Shown here: piece after piece, positions 27,879-37,554 of the stretch | How the letters are laid out: each line of letters opens with the position of its first letter | How positions within the stretch are numbered: position 1 is the first letter of the stretch | Origin: Sphingopyxis terrae subsp. terrae NBRC 15098 | GTDB taxonomy: Bacteria; Pseudomonadota; Alphaproteobacteria; Sphingomonadales; Sphingomonadaceae | Assembly: GCF_001598815.1 (NCBI RefSeq) | Contig: NZ_BCZQ01000017.1 | Coordinates: 62,001 to 126,000, forward strand | Length of the DNA stretch: 64,000 bases | Direction of reading: 5' to 3' | Notes under the pieces: model-generated | Told to the model about the DNA's origin: nothing | What the model saw: the letters and a program-made list of their open reading frames with translations, nothing else | Databases searched by the model: none | Translations under genes and position numbers: made by a program

Positions 27879-29116
27879 CCCGGATCGCGTTCCTCCTCGC
27901 CGGCATCGCGCCGCTCGCTTTCGCGGTTCCGGCCGCTGCGCAATCGATGGATCATTCGATGCACGGCTCGGCGCCCGCGCCGACGCCGGCCCCCACGCCC
28001 GCACCGGTAGCGTCGCCGCCGCCGACCGCGCCTGCCGAAGAGCCGATGGATCATGGCAGCATGCAAGGGATGGACATGGCGCCCGAGCCTTCGAGTTGCC
28101 CGCCGGAACATGCCGCGATGGGGCATTGCACGCCGGATGCCGAGGCTTCCGCGAAGCCCGCTACCGGCATGGGAACGATGGAAATGGAGGCGTCGTCATC
28201 TTCTGATCCAGATTGTCCGCCCGAACACGCGAAAATGGGTCATTGCACTCCGAAGGCCAGTTCAGCCGACGCCATGCCCGCAATGCCGGGGATGGAGCCG
28301 ACGCCAGGGATGGAAGCGATGCCTGGAATGGAACCGATGCCGGGCATGGGCGGCGGGAGCGGAACCGACCTGCCACCCGGCGATGCGACCGCTCCCGCGC
28401 CGCCGGGCGACTGGTATGCCGATCGCATTTACCCGAAAGCTGAAATGGAGCACTCGCGCCACGACATGATGAAAGAGAATGGCGCGCAAACCATCGCATT
28501 CATCAGCTTCAATCTCGCCGAATATCAGGCGCGCAAGGGCCGCGACGGTTTTCGCTGGGACGGCGAGGCATGGTACGGCGGCGACATCAACCGGCTGACC
28601 ATCAAGAGCGAAGGCGAAGGCGTCTTTGGCGAAGGAATCGAGGGCGCCGAGGTGCAGGCGCTCTACAGCCGCGCGATCGGACCTTATTTCAACGCGCAGG
28701 CGGGTATCAGGCAGGACCTCGGACCCGGCCCCGATCGCACCTATGCGACGATCGGTTTCGAGGGGCTCGCGCCCTATTGGTTCGAAGTCGAGGGCGCGCT
28801 GTTTCTTTCGAACAAGGGTGACCTGCTCGCCCGGCTCGAAGGTTATTACGACCAGCGCATCACGCAGAAGCTGATCCTCCAGCCGATGGCGGAGGTCAAT
28901 TTCGCGCTGCAGGACGTGCCCGAGACCGGCGTCGGTTCGGGGCTTTCGGATCTCGAGCTCGGGCTTCGCTTGCGTTACGAGGTCGTGAAGGAATTCGCGC
29001 CTTATGTCGGCGTTGAATGGGCGCGCAAGGTCGGTGACACCGCGCGCTTCGCCCGCGCCGCGGGCGAGGATGCGAGCGGCGTCAGCTTCGTGATGGGGGT
29101 GCGGGCCTGGTTCTAG
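27875..29116 (+). CDS. copB: Copper resistance protein B (CopB/PcoB), outer membrane
   Basis: A 413-residue protein with a signal peptide (about 1-22). The long N-terminal half (about 23-175) holds Pro/Ala and Met-rich copper-binding stretches: two copies of a CPPEHAxMGHCTP unit (codons at 28,097-28,135 and 28,214-28,252) and PGME repeats. The C-terminal CopB beta-barrel domain is about 190-413 and ends in a terminal Phe, usual for outer-membrane proteins. It is coupled to copA by overlap and probably acts in outer-membrane copper sequestration or export. Confidence 0.93.
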   Translation: MTRIAFLLAGIAPLAFAVPAAAQSMDHSMHGSAPAPTPAPTPAPVASPPPTAPAEEPMDHGSMQGMDMAPEPSSCPPEHAAMGHCTPDAEASAKPATGMGTMEMEASSSSDPDCPPEHAKMGHCTPKASSADAMPAMPGMEPTPGMEAMPGMEPMPGMGGGSGTDLPPGDATAPAPPGDWYADRIYPKAEMEHSRHDMMKENGAQTIAFISFNLAEYQARKGRDGFRWDGEAWYGGDINRLTIKSEGEGVFGEGIEGAEVQALYSRAIGPYFNAQAGIRQDLGPGPDRTYATIGFEGLAPYWFEVEGALFLSNKGDLLARLEGYYDQRITQKLILQPMAEVNFALQDVPETGVGSGLSDLELGLRLRYEVVKEFAPYVGVEWARKVGDTARFARAAGEDASGVSFVMGVRAWF

Positions 29117-29154
29117 AAGTTTCGCGGGGTGGCGACACGTCGAGGAGAAATGCC

Positions 29155-29598
29155 GTGAAACCAGCCTATCGCAGCCTCGCGCTGCAGACGATCGTTAGCG
29201 GCGTCATCATGTATCTGGTGATGTTCGTCATGATCGACCGCCTTTCGAGCTTCTACAATAATCTCAACATGCTCTACATGACGCTGATGATGGTCTCCCC
29301 GATGGTGGTGCTGATGATCGTCGCGATGCCGGGCATGTTCCCGTCGAAGCGTTTCAATATGCTTCTGCTGCTAGGATCGGCCGTCGCCTTCTTCGGTAGC
29401 TTCGCGCTCATCCGCACGCAGACGACGATCGGCGACACGGCCTTCTTGCGTTCGATGATCCCGCATCATTCGGGCGCGATCCTCATGTGCGAACAGGCCA
29501 AACTCTCCGATCCAGAGGTCCGGGAGCTATGTAGCGGCATCATCGCTGGCCAGAAGGCCGAGATCGACCAGATGAAGCATATATTGGAGCGAAAATGA
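29155..29598 (+). CDS. DUF305-family membrane protein
   Basis: A 147-residue protein with three predicted helices and a C-terminal DUF305 core: FLRSMIPHHSGAILMCEQAKLSDPEVRELCSG, then IIAGQKAEIDQMK. The HH and Met pattern of DUF305 is thought to bind copper or other metals. The GTG start has AGGAG 7 bases upstream; an ATG five bases earlier gives a two-codon reading only. It is the third gene of the copA operon and overlaps the next by ATGA. Confidence 0.85.
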   Translation: MKPAYRSLALQTIVSGVIMYLVMFVMIDRLSSFYNNLNMLYMTLMMVSPMVVLMIVAMPGMFPSKRFNMLLLLGSAVAFFGSFALIRTQTTIGDTAFLRSMIPHHSGAILMCEQAKLSDPEVRELCSGIIAGQKAEIDQMKHILERK

Positions 29599-30122
29599 AT
29601 AGGACGTCCGTTTATAGCCGGCGTGGACTTCTCGGGCTTTTCGCTGCCACCGGCGGCGCGCTGCTTGCAGGATGCGAGCGAAAGCAAGCCGCCATCACAG
29701 CGGCGGACGGGCCGGCAGCATCGCAATCGCCAGCCAAAGGCGCAAACGCCGTGCCGATGCTCGTCTACCGCGATCCCGAATGCGGATGCTGCGAGGTCTG
29801 GGCGGATATTGCGCGTGCCGCGGGCTATGCGGTGACCGTCGAAAACCGTGCCGACATGCCCGCGGTGAAGGCGCGATATGGCGTGCCCGACGAGCTGGCG
29901 TCGTGCCACACCGCGATCGTCGGCGCCTATGCCATCGAGGGCCATGTGCCGATGCCGCACGTTGCGAAGCTTCTTCGCGACAAGCCGCGTGACATTCGCG
30001 GGATCGCCGTGCCCGGCATGCCGCGCGGTTCTCCGGGAATGGAAATGCCGGACGGAAGCGCGGACGCATTCGAAGTGATGGCGTTCGCCGGCGACGGCAA
30101 GGTTTCGCAATTTCGCGCATGA
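29595..30122 (+). CDS. DUF411-family metal-binding lipoprotein
   Basis: A 175-residue protein with a Tat-like lipoprotein signal (SRRGLLGLF and lipobox LAGC, Cys 27). The DUF411 domain (about 55-170) has the Cys cluster DPECGCCEVW and a conserved CHTAIVGAYAIEGHVP. DUF411 proteins accompany copper and silver resistance genes and are probably periplasmic copper binders. It is coupled to the DUF305 gene. Confidence 0.87.
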   Translation: MNRTSVYSRRGLLGLFAATGGALLAGCERKQAAITAADGPAASQSPAKGANAVPMLVYRDPECGCCEVWADIARAAGYAVTVENRADMPAVKARYGVPDELASCHTAIVGAYAIEGHVPMPHVAKLLRDKPRDIRGIAVPGMPRGSPGMEMPDGSADAFEVMAFAGDGKVSQFRA

Positions 30123-30150
30123 CCTGTCGGAACGACAAGTGGAGATTGAT

Positions 30151-30483
30151 ATGACGAGACATATTCCCCTCGCGAGCGCCGCAGCGCTGATGGTCGCACT
30201 GGCGGGATGCGGCGCCGAGCCTGCACGGGAGAGCAGCACGGCGCCGGAACAAAGCGAAGTCCCTGCCGCTGAAACCCCGGCAATGGTCGAGACCATGCCG
30301 GCTGCCGACGAGATGCCAACAGCCCCCGAAGCGGCGCCGACAGAAGCAGCAAGGGCGACGGAGAATTCCAAACCTGCCGCGAAACCTGCTGTTCCGCCGC
30401 GGGCGAAGGCCGCGCCGGAAGCGCCGAAGCCCGTAGAATCCGAGCCCGATCCGCACGCCGGGCACGATATGGATAAAAAGTAA
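30151..30483 (+). CDS. Small Ala/Pro-rich lipoprotein, unknown function
   Basis: A 110-residue protein with a lipobox (LAGC, Cys about 20) and a low-complexity body rich in Ala, Pro, Glu and Lys. It ends in DPHAGHDMDKK, a His/Met end that could bind copper. GGAG at 6 bases before the ATG supports 30,151 as the start. It follows DUF411 by 28 bases and ends the copper operon. No domain is recognised. Confidence 0.68.
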   Translation: MTRHIPLASAAALMVALAGCGAEPARESSTAPEQSEVPAAETPAMVETMPAADEMPTAPEAAPTEAARATENSKPAAKPAVPPRAKAAPEAPKPVESEPDPHAGHDMDKK

Positions 30484-30825
30484 GTGATCATTTGCCGATG
30501 AGGCTTGTCGGCCGGCCGCCCAGGGACAGCCGGCATGAAGCGCCCGTCGGGACTGGAAATCTCCGGCGGGAGCTGCCTTTTGTTTGTCGCCACGGCGCTC
30601 GGCCCCGGAAATCCATGCTGTTCGCGCCGGAACCCGTCCGGGAGAATGGACGGCGAGGCCGCGGGTTGGGCGCGGCGCGACGCCGTGCCGCACGGAGTGC
30701 GAGATATAACTAAATGGAATAACCATCTCGTTTGTAGCGATGAGTCGTGATTATTTCTGGTCATGGCAAGGCCGCGAAGATAGCTCGGTGGTGAAGCCGA
30801 GAGCTTTCGCAAATGGGAGGGGACC
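30484..30825. other. Gene-free stretch upstream of a TonB receptor
   Basis: No convincing reading frame lies in these 342 bases; the short frames there lack a ribosome site and similarity to anything known. The right half is AT-richer. CGAGAT and ATCTCG pair around an AT-rich middle (about 30,689-30,733) and may be part of the promoter or operator of the receptor gene. No copy of the ECF-type motif is present. Confidence 0.5.
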
Positions 30826-33297
30826 ATGAGGAAATTGCTTCGCACGGGTGGCTCGATTGTTGCCGTTCTGGCCGCCACGTCGGCCGTCGCCGCTTTCGCA
30901 CAAGATGCCGCCGAAGAGGCGCCGAAGCCGGGAACGACGCAGGGCGAAATCGTCGTGACCGGCACGCGACGGAACGATCTCAAGGCGGCTGATTCAGCTC
31001 AGCCGATCGACATCATCACCGGCGCCGAACTGCTCGAAAAGGGCACGGCCGACATGAACGATCTCCTCCGTACCGAGGTCCCGTCGCTCAACGTCCAGCG
31101 CCTCGTCAGCAACGACGGCGCCGTCTTCACTCGGCCTTTCTCGCTGCGCGGCCTGCCGCCGGACCAGACGCTGGTGCTCGTGAATGGCAAGCGGCGCCAT
31201 CGCGGCGCGACGGTCCAGTTCACCAATGTCCCCTATATCCGGGGATCGCAGGGACCCGATCTTTCGGCGATCCCGTCAATCGCGATCGGCCAACTCGAGG
31301 TGCTTCGCGACGGGGCATCCGCGCTCTACGGATCGGATGCGATCGCGGGCGTTCTCAATTTCGGTCTGCGCCGCGACCGCGAGGGCGGGCTGCTGATCGC
31401 CCGCTACGGCCAATTCTACAAGGGCGACGGCGAGGATTTCCTCGTCCAGGGCAATGTCGGGCTTCCCTTCACCGACGCGGGTTTTGTCAACATCAGCGGC
31501 GAATATGTGAACGCCAGCACGACGTCGCGCGGCATCCAGCGTCCCGACGCCCAGGCGCTCATCGATGCCGGCGTTCAGGACGTCCCGGTCCCGGCGCAGC
31601 GCTGGGGCAATCCCGAATCCGAGGCGGCGCGCATCTTCGTCAACGCGGGCATCGAACTGTCGGACGAGATGGAGTTCTACACCTTCGGCAACTACAGCTG
31701 GAGCCGCGGCACGACGGCCTTCTTCTACCGCAACCCCAATGCCAGCTTCATTTCCACCTCGATTCCGCTCACGGGTACGCCCGGAGGACAGCGGTTCAGC
31801 TTCCGCCAGCTCTTTCCCGGCGGCTTTACCCCGGATTTCGGCGCGACGGTGACCGACGCCGCGCTTGCGGCCGGACTCAAGGGCGAACTCTCCTCGGGTC
31901 TGACCTATGACCTCAGCGCTTCCTATGGTCAGAACCATGCGTCCTACCGGATCGACAATACTGTCAATCCGTCGCTTGGCCTCGCGTCGCCAACGTCCTT
32001 CAAGCCGGGGCAGCTCGAGCAGCGCGAACTCGCTTTCAATCTCGATCTCACTTACCCCATCGCGATCGGCACCTCCGATCCGCTGACGCTTGCCGGCGGT
32101 CTTGAGTATCGGCGCGAGACATATGAGATCACGGCCGGCGACATCGCATCCTGGCAGGTCGGACCCTTCGCCTCGGTCATCGATCCCGATACCGGGAACC
32201 GCGTCGGACTGCCGGTCGGCTCGAACGGCTTCCCGGGCTTCAGTCCCATCCAGGCCGGTGAGTTCGCCCGCAGCAACTGGGCCGCCTATACGTCGCTCGA
32301 AGGCAATCTCACCGACGCGCTCCAATTCGGCCTTGCCGGTCGCTACGAGAATTATTCGGACTTCGGCTCGAAATTCACCTGGAAGGTCAACGGGCGATAT
32401 GATTTCTCGGACGTCTTCGCGGTGCGCGGATCGGTCAACACCGGCTTTCGTGCGCCGACGCCTGGTCAGTCGAACGCCTCGCAGGTCCAGACCAACATCG
32501 ACTCGATAACCGGGGCGCCGCTGACCGCGGGCATTATCGCGCCCAACAATCCGGTCGCGCAATTCTTCGGCGCAACACCGCTTCGGCCCGAGAGTTCGTT
32601 CAACTTTGCGGGCGGCATCGTCGTGAAGCCATCCAATCGCATCACCTTCACGCTCGACTATTTTAACATCAAGGTCGAAGACCGGATCGCCGTATCGGGC
32701 AATTTCAATCTCACCCCGGCGCAGCGCGCGCAGCTCGCGGCGCTTGGCATTCCCGGTGGGGATTCCTTCCAGCAGGTGAGCTTCTTCACCAACTCCTTCG
32801 ACAGCCGCACCCAAGGCGTCGACGCCGTGCTGACGGTTGGCTTCGACCTCGGCGGCGGCAAGGCGACGCTGGGCCTCAACGGCAACTATACCAAGACAGA
32901 TGTCATCAAGGCCTCGCCGGTGATCACTGCGGACCGCGAGCGGCTGCTCGAACTCGAGGGCTTCGTTCCGAAGTGGAAGGGCAATGCGTCTTTCACCTAT
33001 GCGGGTGAGCGCTTCGGCTTCGTCGCGCGTGCAAATTATTACGGAAAATGGACCGACTATGGCGCCGCACCGGCTGCCGATCAGACGGGTGGCGCCGAAC
33101 TGCTGGTCGATCTCGAGCTGTCCTACAAGGTCAGCGACATGCTCAAGCTCGCGGTCGGCGGTGAGAATATCTTCGACAATTACCCCGACGTCGAGGCGCG
33201 GCAATCCCAGATCAACAACGGGATCCGATATCTCCGCTTCGCGCCGACGGGGTTCAACGGGGGCTTCTGGTACGTTCGCGCGACCGCCTCCTTCTGA
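30826..33297 (+). CDS. TonB-dependent outer-membrane receptor
   Basis: An 823-residue receptor: signal peptide (about 1-26), a TonB-box region (GEIVVTGTRR), a plug (about 50-165, with TLVLVNGKRRH and EVLRDGASALYGSDAIAGVLNF), and a 22-strand barrel ending in an aromatic residue. It takes up a substrate that cannot be named. It converges on a LysR gene that divides it from an amino acid importer; if these act together, the substrate could be a peptide or sulfur amino acid compound. A GGGAGGGG ribosome site precedes the ATG. Confidence 0.88.
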   Translation: MRKLLRTGGSIVAVLAATSAVAAFAQDAAEEAPKPGTTQGEIVVTGTRRNDLKAADSAQPIDIITGAELLEKGTADMNDLLRTEVPSLNVQRLVSNDGAVFTRPFSLRGLPPDQTLVLVNGKRRHRGATVQFTNVPYIRGSQGPDLSAIPSIAIGQLEVLRDGASALYGSDAIAGVLNFGLRRDREGGLLIARYGQFYKGDGEDFLVQGNVGLPFTDAGFVNISGEYVNASTTSRGIQRPDAQALIDAGVQDVPVPAQRWGNPESEAARIFVNAGIELSDEMEFYTFGNYSWSRGTTAFFYRNPNASFISTSIPLTGTPGGQRFSFRQLFPGGFTPDFGATVTDAALAAGLKGELSSGLTYDLSASYGQNHASYRIDNTVNPSLGLASPTSFKPGQLEQRELAFNLDLTYPIAIGTSDPLTLAGGLEYRRETYEITAGDIASWQVGPFASVIDPDTGNRVGLPVGSNGFPGFSPIQAGEFARSNWAAYTSLEGNLTDALQFGLAGRYENYSDFGSKFTWKVNGRYDFSDVFAVRGSVNTGFRAPTPGQSNASQVQTNIDSITGAPLTAGIIAPNNPVAQFFGATPLRPESSFNFAGGIVVKPSNRITFTLDYFNIKVEDRIAVSGNFNLTPAQRAQLAALGIPGGDSFQQVSFFTNSFDSRTQGVDAVLTVGFDLGGGKATLGLNGNYTKTDVIKASPVITADRERLLELEGFVPKWKGNASFTYAGERFGFVARANYYGKWTDYGAAPAADQTGGAELLVDLELSYKVSDMLKLAVGGENIFDNYPDVEARQSQINNGIRYLRFAPTGFNGGFWYVRATASF

Positions 33298-33333
33298 TCG
33301 GTGGCCGTGAGGGCCGTGCGGCGTCTTGTGTCT

Positions 33334-34239
33334 TCAGCTGGCGTCGGAGCCGAACATCGCGTCGCGGTGGGATTCGAGCACCGCGATAAAGGCCGCAGCG
33401 ACTTGGGACATCGGCCTCAACTTCGGCGTGAAGAGCATATATTCGAAATGGACCTCCGGCGCGAAATCACGGACCGTAAGGCCCCGCTCGGCATAATCCG
33501 CTGCGGTCACGGGGTTGAGGATCGAACATCCGACCCCCTGCATGACAAGCGCGCAGATGGTCATCGCATATTGGGTTTCGATGACCATCTCGCGGTGGAC
33601 GCCCGCGTCCTCGAAAATGCGATCGATGCGGTGACGCACGCCGTCCTCGAGCGCGAGCGAAATGAAGGGCTCGCCCTCGAGATCGGCCGGCCGAATGACG
33701 TCCTTGACGGCCAGCCGGTGACCGGCAGGGAGAACGCAGGCGCCGGGGCAGCGCAGGAAGCGCTCCATCCTTATGCCGGGCAATTCGCGCGCCGGCGTCG
33801 CGAGCCCGATGTCGAACTGCTGGTTCGCCATCCATTGCCGCACCGTCGAGGAACTGCGGGTCTGGAGCTGAACGGTGACGCCGGGATGCGTCTCGCGAAA
33901 GGCCGCGATCACGCGCGGCAGGAAACTGACCGCGAGCGCCGGGAGGGCGGCGATCCGGAGCGTGCCGGTCGCCATGTTGCGGATGTCTTCCGCTACCCGC
34001 TTCAGGGCCGCTATGCCCGAGAAGCTCCGCTCGACTTCGTAGAAAAAGGCGTCGGCTTCGGGCGTCACGGTGAGCGCGCTGCCGCGCGAACGCAGGAAGA
34101 GCTGAAAGCCCAGCTGATGCTCGAGCTCGGCAAGCATCTTGCTCACCGCGGGTTGCGACAGGTTGAGCGACTGCGCGGCCTGGGTGACCGATCCCGAGAG
34201 CATCACGGCCCTGAAGGCTTCGAGGTGACGCAGGTTCAT
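33334..34239 (-). CDS. LysR-family transcription regulator
   Basis: A 301-residue regulator: N-terminal winged HTH (NLRHLEAFRAVMLSGSVTQAAQSLNLSQPAVSKML) and a periplasmic-protein-like inducer-binding domain (about 90-295). The ATG at 34,239 gives the standard LysR N-terminus; longer readings do not. It is divergent from the amino acid ABC importer and the cystathionine lyase gene, with under 60 bases between the starts and an ATAGCTAT dyad there. LysR proteins usually regulate the adjacent operon and themselves. Confidence 0.92.
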   Translation of the reverse strand: MNLRHLEAFRAVMLSGSVTQAAQSLNLSQPAVSKMLAELEHQLGFQLFLRSRGSALTVTPEADAFFYEVERSFSGIAALKRVAEDIRNMATGTLRIAALPALAVSFLPRVIAAFRETHPGVTVQLQTRSSSTVRQWMANQQFDIGLATPARELPGIRMERFLRCPGACVLPAGHRLAVKDVIRPADLEGEPFISLALEDGVRHRIDRIFEDAGVHREMVIETQYAMTICALVMQGVGCSILNPVTAADYAERGLTVRDFAPEVHFEYMLFTPKLRPMSQVAAAFIAVLESHRDAMFGSDAS

Positions 34240-34294
34240 CGGACATCGCTCCCTATAGCTATTTCTTATGGCGCTAGCATTGAAAGCCTCGTTT

Positions 34295-35365
34295 ATGAAT
34301 AGGTCGCACGCATCGCGCCGCTGGTTACCGGCGCTGCTCGCCGCAGGCGCCCTGTTACTCGGCGGCTGCGGCCGCGAGCCCGCCGGCACCGGTGGGCATG
34401 AAATCGCCGCGGCGAAGGGGTCGACGCTTGCGCGGATTCGCGCGCGCGGAACGCTCAATTGCGCAATTCATACGGGGCAGCTCGGCATGTCCTATCTCGA
34501 CAAGCGCGGACGCTGGCAGGGCTTCTTCGTCGATTACTGCCGGGCGCTCGCCGCTGCGGTCCTCGGCGATGCCCGCAAGGTCCGGTTCATGCCGGTCGCC
34601 TCGAACAAGCGCTTCACGATCGTGCAGACGGGCGAGGCCGACGTCCTGTCGCGGACGACCACATGGACGCTGACGCGCGACACCGACCTCGGGGTGAATT
34701 TCGTCGGCACCATGTATTATGACGGGCAGAGCTTCCTGGTGCCCCGGCGATCGGGCGTGCGGCTTCCGACGGATCTCGATGGCGCATCGATCTGCATCAC
34801 CAAGGGGACGACCTCCGAACTCAACACCGCCGAATATTTCGAGCGCAAGGGGCTGCGTTTCCTGTCGGTCGTGTTCGAGAATCCCGAGGAAGCCAAGCTC
34901 GCCTTCTTTGCCGGGCGGTGCGACGCAATGACCACCGATGCCTTCACGCTGACGGTGATCCGCCTGGCCGACACCGCACATCCCGACGATTATGTGGTGC
35001 TGCCCGAGCGGCTCACCAAGGAGCCGGTCGGCCCAGTCGTGCGCAGCGACGACGAGCAATGGTATGAGATCAACAAATGGGTGCTGAACGCGCTCTTCGC
35101 TGCCGAGGAAATGGGGGTCACCCGCGCGAATGCCGCGCGCATGCGTATGGCCTCGCGCGACCCTGAAGTGCGCAAGATGCTCGGCGGCTTGCCCGGATTC
35201 GGCAAGTCGCTCGGCCTCGACGATGACTGGGCGTACCGGGCAATCGAGGCGACCGGCAATTATGGCGAAATCTTCGACCGGCACATTACGCCGCTCGGCG
35301 TCGAACGCGGACAGAATAAGCTCTATCGGGACGGCGGGCTGATCTACCCGTTGCCGATGCGATGA
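34295..35365 (+). CDS. Amino acid ABC transporter substrate-binding lipoprotein, AapJ-like
   Basis: About 356 residues with a lipoprotein signal (ALLLGGC). The mature part follows AapJ closely: VRARGTLNCAIHTG-like start, WQGFFVDYCRALAAAVLGD, and DVLSRTTTWTLTRDTDLGVNF, the hallmark of the general L-amino-acid (Aap/Bzt) binding proteins. An ATG at 34,268 is possible but leaves only 28 bases to the LysR start. The gene overlaps the permease gene by ATGA. The neighbouring cystathionine lyase suggests a sulfur amino acid, though AapJ proteins are broad in range. Confidence 0.88.
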   Translation: MNRSHASRRWLPALLAAGALLLGGCGREPAGTGGHEIAAAKGSTLARIRARGTLNCAIHTGQLGMSYLDKRGRWQGFFVDYCRALAAAVLGDARKVRFMPVASNKRFTIVQTGEADVLSRTTTWTLTRDTDLGVNFVGTMYYDGQSFLVPRRSGVRLPTDLDGASICITKGTTSELNTAEYFERKGLRFLSVVFENPEEAKLAFFAGRCDAMTTDAFTLTVIRLADTAHPDDYVVLPERLTKEPVGPVVRSDDEQWYEINKWVLNALFAAEEMGVTRANAARMRMASRDPEVRKMLGGLPGFGKSLGLDDDWAYRAIEATGNYGEIFDRHITPLGVERGQNKLYRDGGLIYPLPMR

Positions 35366-37554
35366 ACCATAAACACAGGCGGCTTGCCATCGCTGCGTTG
35401 CCCTGGCTGCTGATCGCGGGCGGGCTTGTGGTCGCCTACGGCCTGTTTGCGACATTGGCGGACAATCTAGCGGACCGAAACATCCGGACGGGGTTCGGTT
35501 TCCTGTTCGACCGGGCGGGCTTCGCGATTGGCGAAACGCTGATTGCTTACGCGCCTGGCGATTCCTATGCCGCGGCGCTGGCGGTGGGTCTTCTCAACAC
35601 GCTCCTGATATCGGCGCTCGGCATCATCTTCTCGACCTTGCTCGGCCTCGCGGTCTGCATGGCGCGCCTGTCGTCCAACTGGCTGCTTGCGAGGCTCTCC
35701 GGCCTTTATATCGAGCTGGTTCGCAATATTCCCCTGCTGCTCCAGATGTTCGTCTGGTACGCCGCGCTGCTGTTCGGTCTGCCCGGACCCGGCCCGGGCG
35801 CCGTCGGACCGTTCGACCTCGATAATCGGGGATTGCACCTCCCCGCGCTCTCCTTGGTCGATCCGGGACGGCCGGTCTTGCTCATCGCGATCGTCGCCTG
35901 TGCGATCCTGCTGGGTGCCGTGCGGCGAGGAGCCGTTCGCACGCGCACTGCGCTGGCCTTCGCCGGCATCTCCCTGGTGCCGCTCTTGCTGTGGGGCGGG
36001 ATCGATCTGCCGCGGGCGGGGCGCTTCGGAACCGTCGGCGGACTGTCCTTCTCAACGGAGTTTCTGACTCTGGTCACCAGCCTTTCGGTCTATGCCTCGG
36101 CCTATCTGGCCGAGATATTCCGCGGCGCGATCCTCGCCGTTCCAGCAGGGCAGAGCGAGGCCGCCAAAGCGCTCGGCCTGTCGCCCGCGCAAACGATGGG
36201 ACGGATCGTGATCCCGCAAGCGCTGCGCATTGCCATACCGCCGATGACGAGCTGGCATCTCAACACGATCAAGAACAGCTCCCTGGGCGTCGCGATCGGA
36301 TATCCCGAATTTGTCTCGGTGGTCGATACCGTCATCAGCCAGACAGGTCAGGCGATCGAAGGCGTCGGTCTGATCGTCGCGACGTTTCTCCTGCTCTCGC
36401 TGTCCTTGGCGTTCGTTACCGGCCGCTATGCCCGCCGGTTGGGCTGGACCGTTGCCGGGCAGCCCGGCCGCAGCATCCAGTCGGCGCCCCTCGAACCCTT
36501 TCCGCTACGCTCGGCGGCGGCCTGGCCGTCGTGGATGCGGCGCAATCTGTTCAGAGGAGGACGCCAGTCGATACTGACCATCGCGATCCTCGCCATGACC
36601 GCGGCTTTCGTCGGCAAGGGACTCTCGTGGCTGCTGTTTGAGGCGACATTCGCCGGGGGCGCGGCCGATTGCCGTTTGGCCAGCGGTGCCTGCTGGCCAT
36701 TCCTCCGCGAAAATGCGCGGCTTATATTGTTCGGAACCTATCCCGAAGCCGAGCAGTGGCGGTCCGCAGCGGCGGCGGCGGCGCTGCTTTCCTGCCTCGC
36801 GTTCTCCTTCGTCCCGCGATTTTGGCGTAGCCGCCTCGGCCTGGCCTGGCTCGGCGCGATCGCGGTGGCGGTACTTCTGCTACGAGGAGGATTCGCGGGC
36901 CTTTCCTATGTCCCGATGGAGAAGTGGAGCGGCCTGCCGGTCACATTGCTGCTCGCGAGCCTCGCGGTTGTCGGCGCGTTTCCGCTGGCCATACTCCTCG
37001 CGTTCGGCCGCAGGTCGACGCGGCGCGGCATTCGCTGGCCGAGCGTCGTCTTCATCGAGCTGGTTCGCGGAACGCCGCTGATCGGGGTGCTCTTCCTCGC
37101 TGCGGTCCTGTTTCCGCTGTTCGTGCCCTCTTATCTCTCGATCGACAGCCTGCCGCGCGTCCAGCTCGCGCTCATATTCTTCACTGCCGCCTATATGGCC
37201 GAGGTCATCCGGGGCGGCCTGCTGGCGGTTCCCGTCGGGCAGGCCGAGGCCGCGCACGCTCTCGGCCTCACCAAATGGCAGGCGCGGCGCCATATCCTGT
37301 TGCCGCAGGCGCTGAAAGTCAGCGTACCCGGACTGGTCAACACTTCGATTAGCGAGGTGAAGAACACGACGCTCGTCCTCATCGTCGGCGTCTTCGATTT
37401 GTTGCAGACGACCCGCCTCTCCTACGTCGAGGCGCAATGGCGACCCTATTTCGCCGAAGCCTATCTTTTCACCGGGACAATCTTCTTCCTCCTCTGTTTC
37501 TCCCTGTCCCGGCTCAGCATGAAGATCGAACGGAAACTAGACTATGCAGGATAA
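35362..37554 (+). CDS. Fused amino acid ABC permease (AapQ-AapM in one chain)
   Basis: A 730-residue inner-membrane protein that holds both permease subunits. Each half carries an EAA loop: AEIFRGAILAVPAGQSEAAKALGLS at about residues 249-273, and AEVIRGGLLAVPVGQAEAAHALGLT at about 613-637. The N half matches AapQ (with its long insert after TM1) and the C half AapM. No stop or frameshift divides them. In Rhizobium and most relatives aapQ and aapM are separate genes. The ATP-binding partner is two genes downstream. Confidence 0.9.
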   Translation: MNHKHRRLAIAALPWLLIAGGLVVAYGLFATLADNLADRNIRTGFGFLFDRAGFAIGETLIAYAPGDSYAAALAVGLLNTLLISALGIIFSTLLGLAVCMARLSSNWLLARLSGLYIELVRNIPLLLQMFVWYAALLFGLPGPGPGAVGPFDLDNRGLHLPALSLVDPGRPVLLIAIVACAILLGAVRRGAVRTRTALAFAGISLVPLLLWGGIDLPRAGRFGTVGGLSFSTEFLTLVTSLSVYASAYLAEIFRGAILAVPAGQSEAAKALGLSPAQTMGRIVIPQALRIAIPPMTSWHLNTIKNSSLGVAIGYPEFVSVVDTVISQTGQAIEGVGLIVATFLLLSLSLAFVTGRYARRLGWTVAGQPGRSIQSAPLEPFPLRSAAAWPSWMRRNLFRGGRQSILTIAILAMTAAFVGKGLSWLLFEATFAGGAADCRLASGACWPFLRENARLILFGTYPEAEQWRSAAAAAALLSCLAFSFVPRFWRSRLGLAWLGAIAVAVLLLRGGFAGLSYVPMEKWSGLPVTLLLASLAVVGAFPLAILLAFGRRSTRRGIRWPSVVFIELVRGTPLIGVLFLAAVLFPLFVPSYLSIDSLPRVQLALIFFTAAYMAEVIRGGLLAVPVGQAEAAHALGLTKWQARRHILLPQALKVSVPGLVNTSISEVKNTTLVLIVGVFDLLQTTRLSYVEAQWRPYFAEAYLFTGTIFFLLCFSLSRLSMKIERKLDYAG

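Noticed and set aside
26067..28004. 645-residue minus-strand frame opposite copA
   Set aside because: A His/Arg-rich shadow of the Met/His-rich copA sequence. CopA has all its copper motifs on the plus strand.
30492..30750. Two short plus-strand frames between the copper operon and the TonB receptor
   Set aside because: No ribosome site, no signal peptide or domain, Arg-rich composition typical of non-coding G+C-rich sequence.
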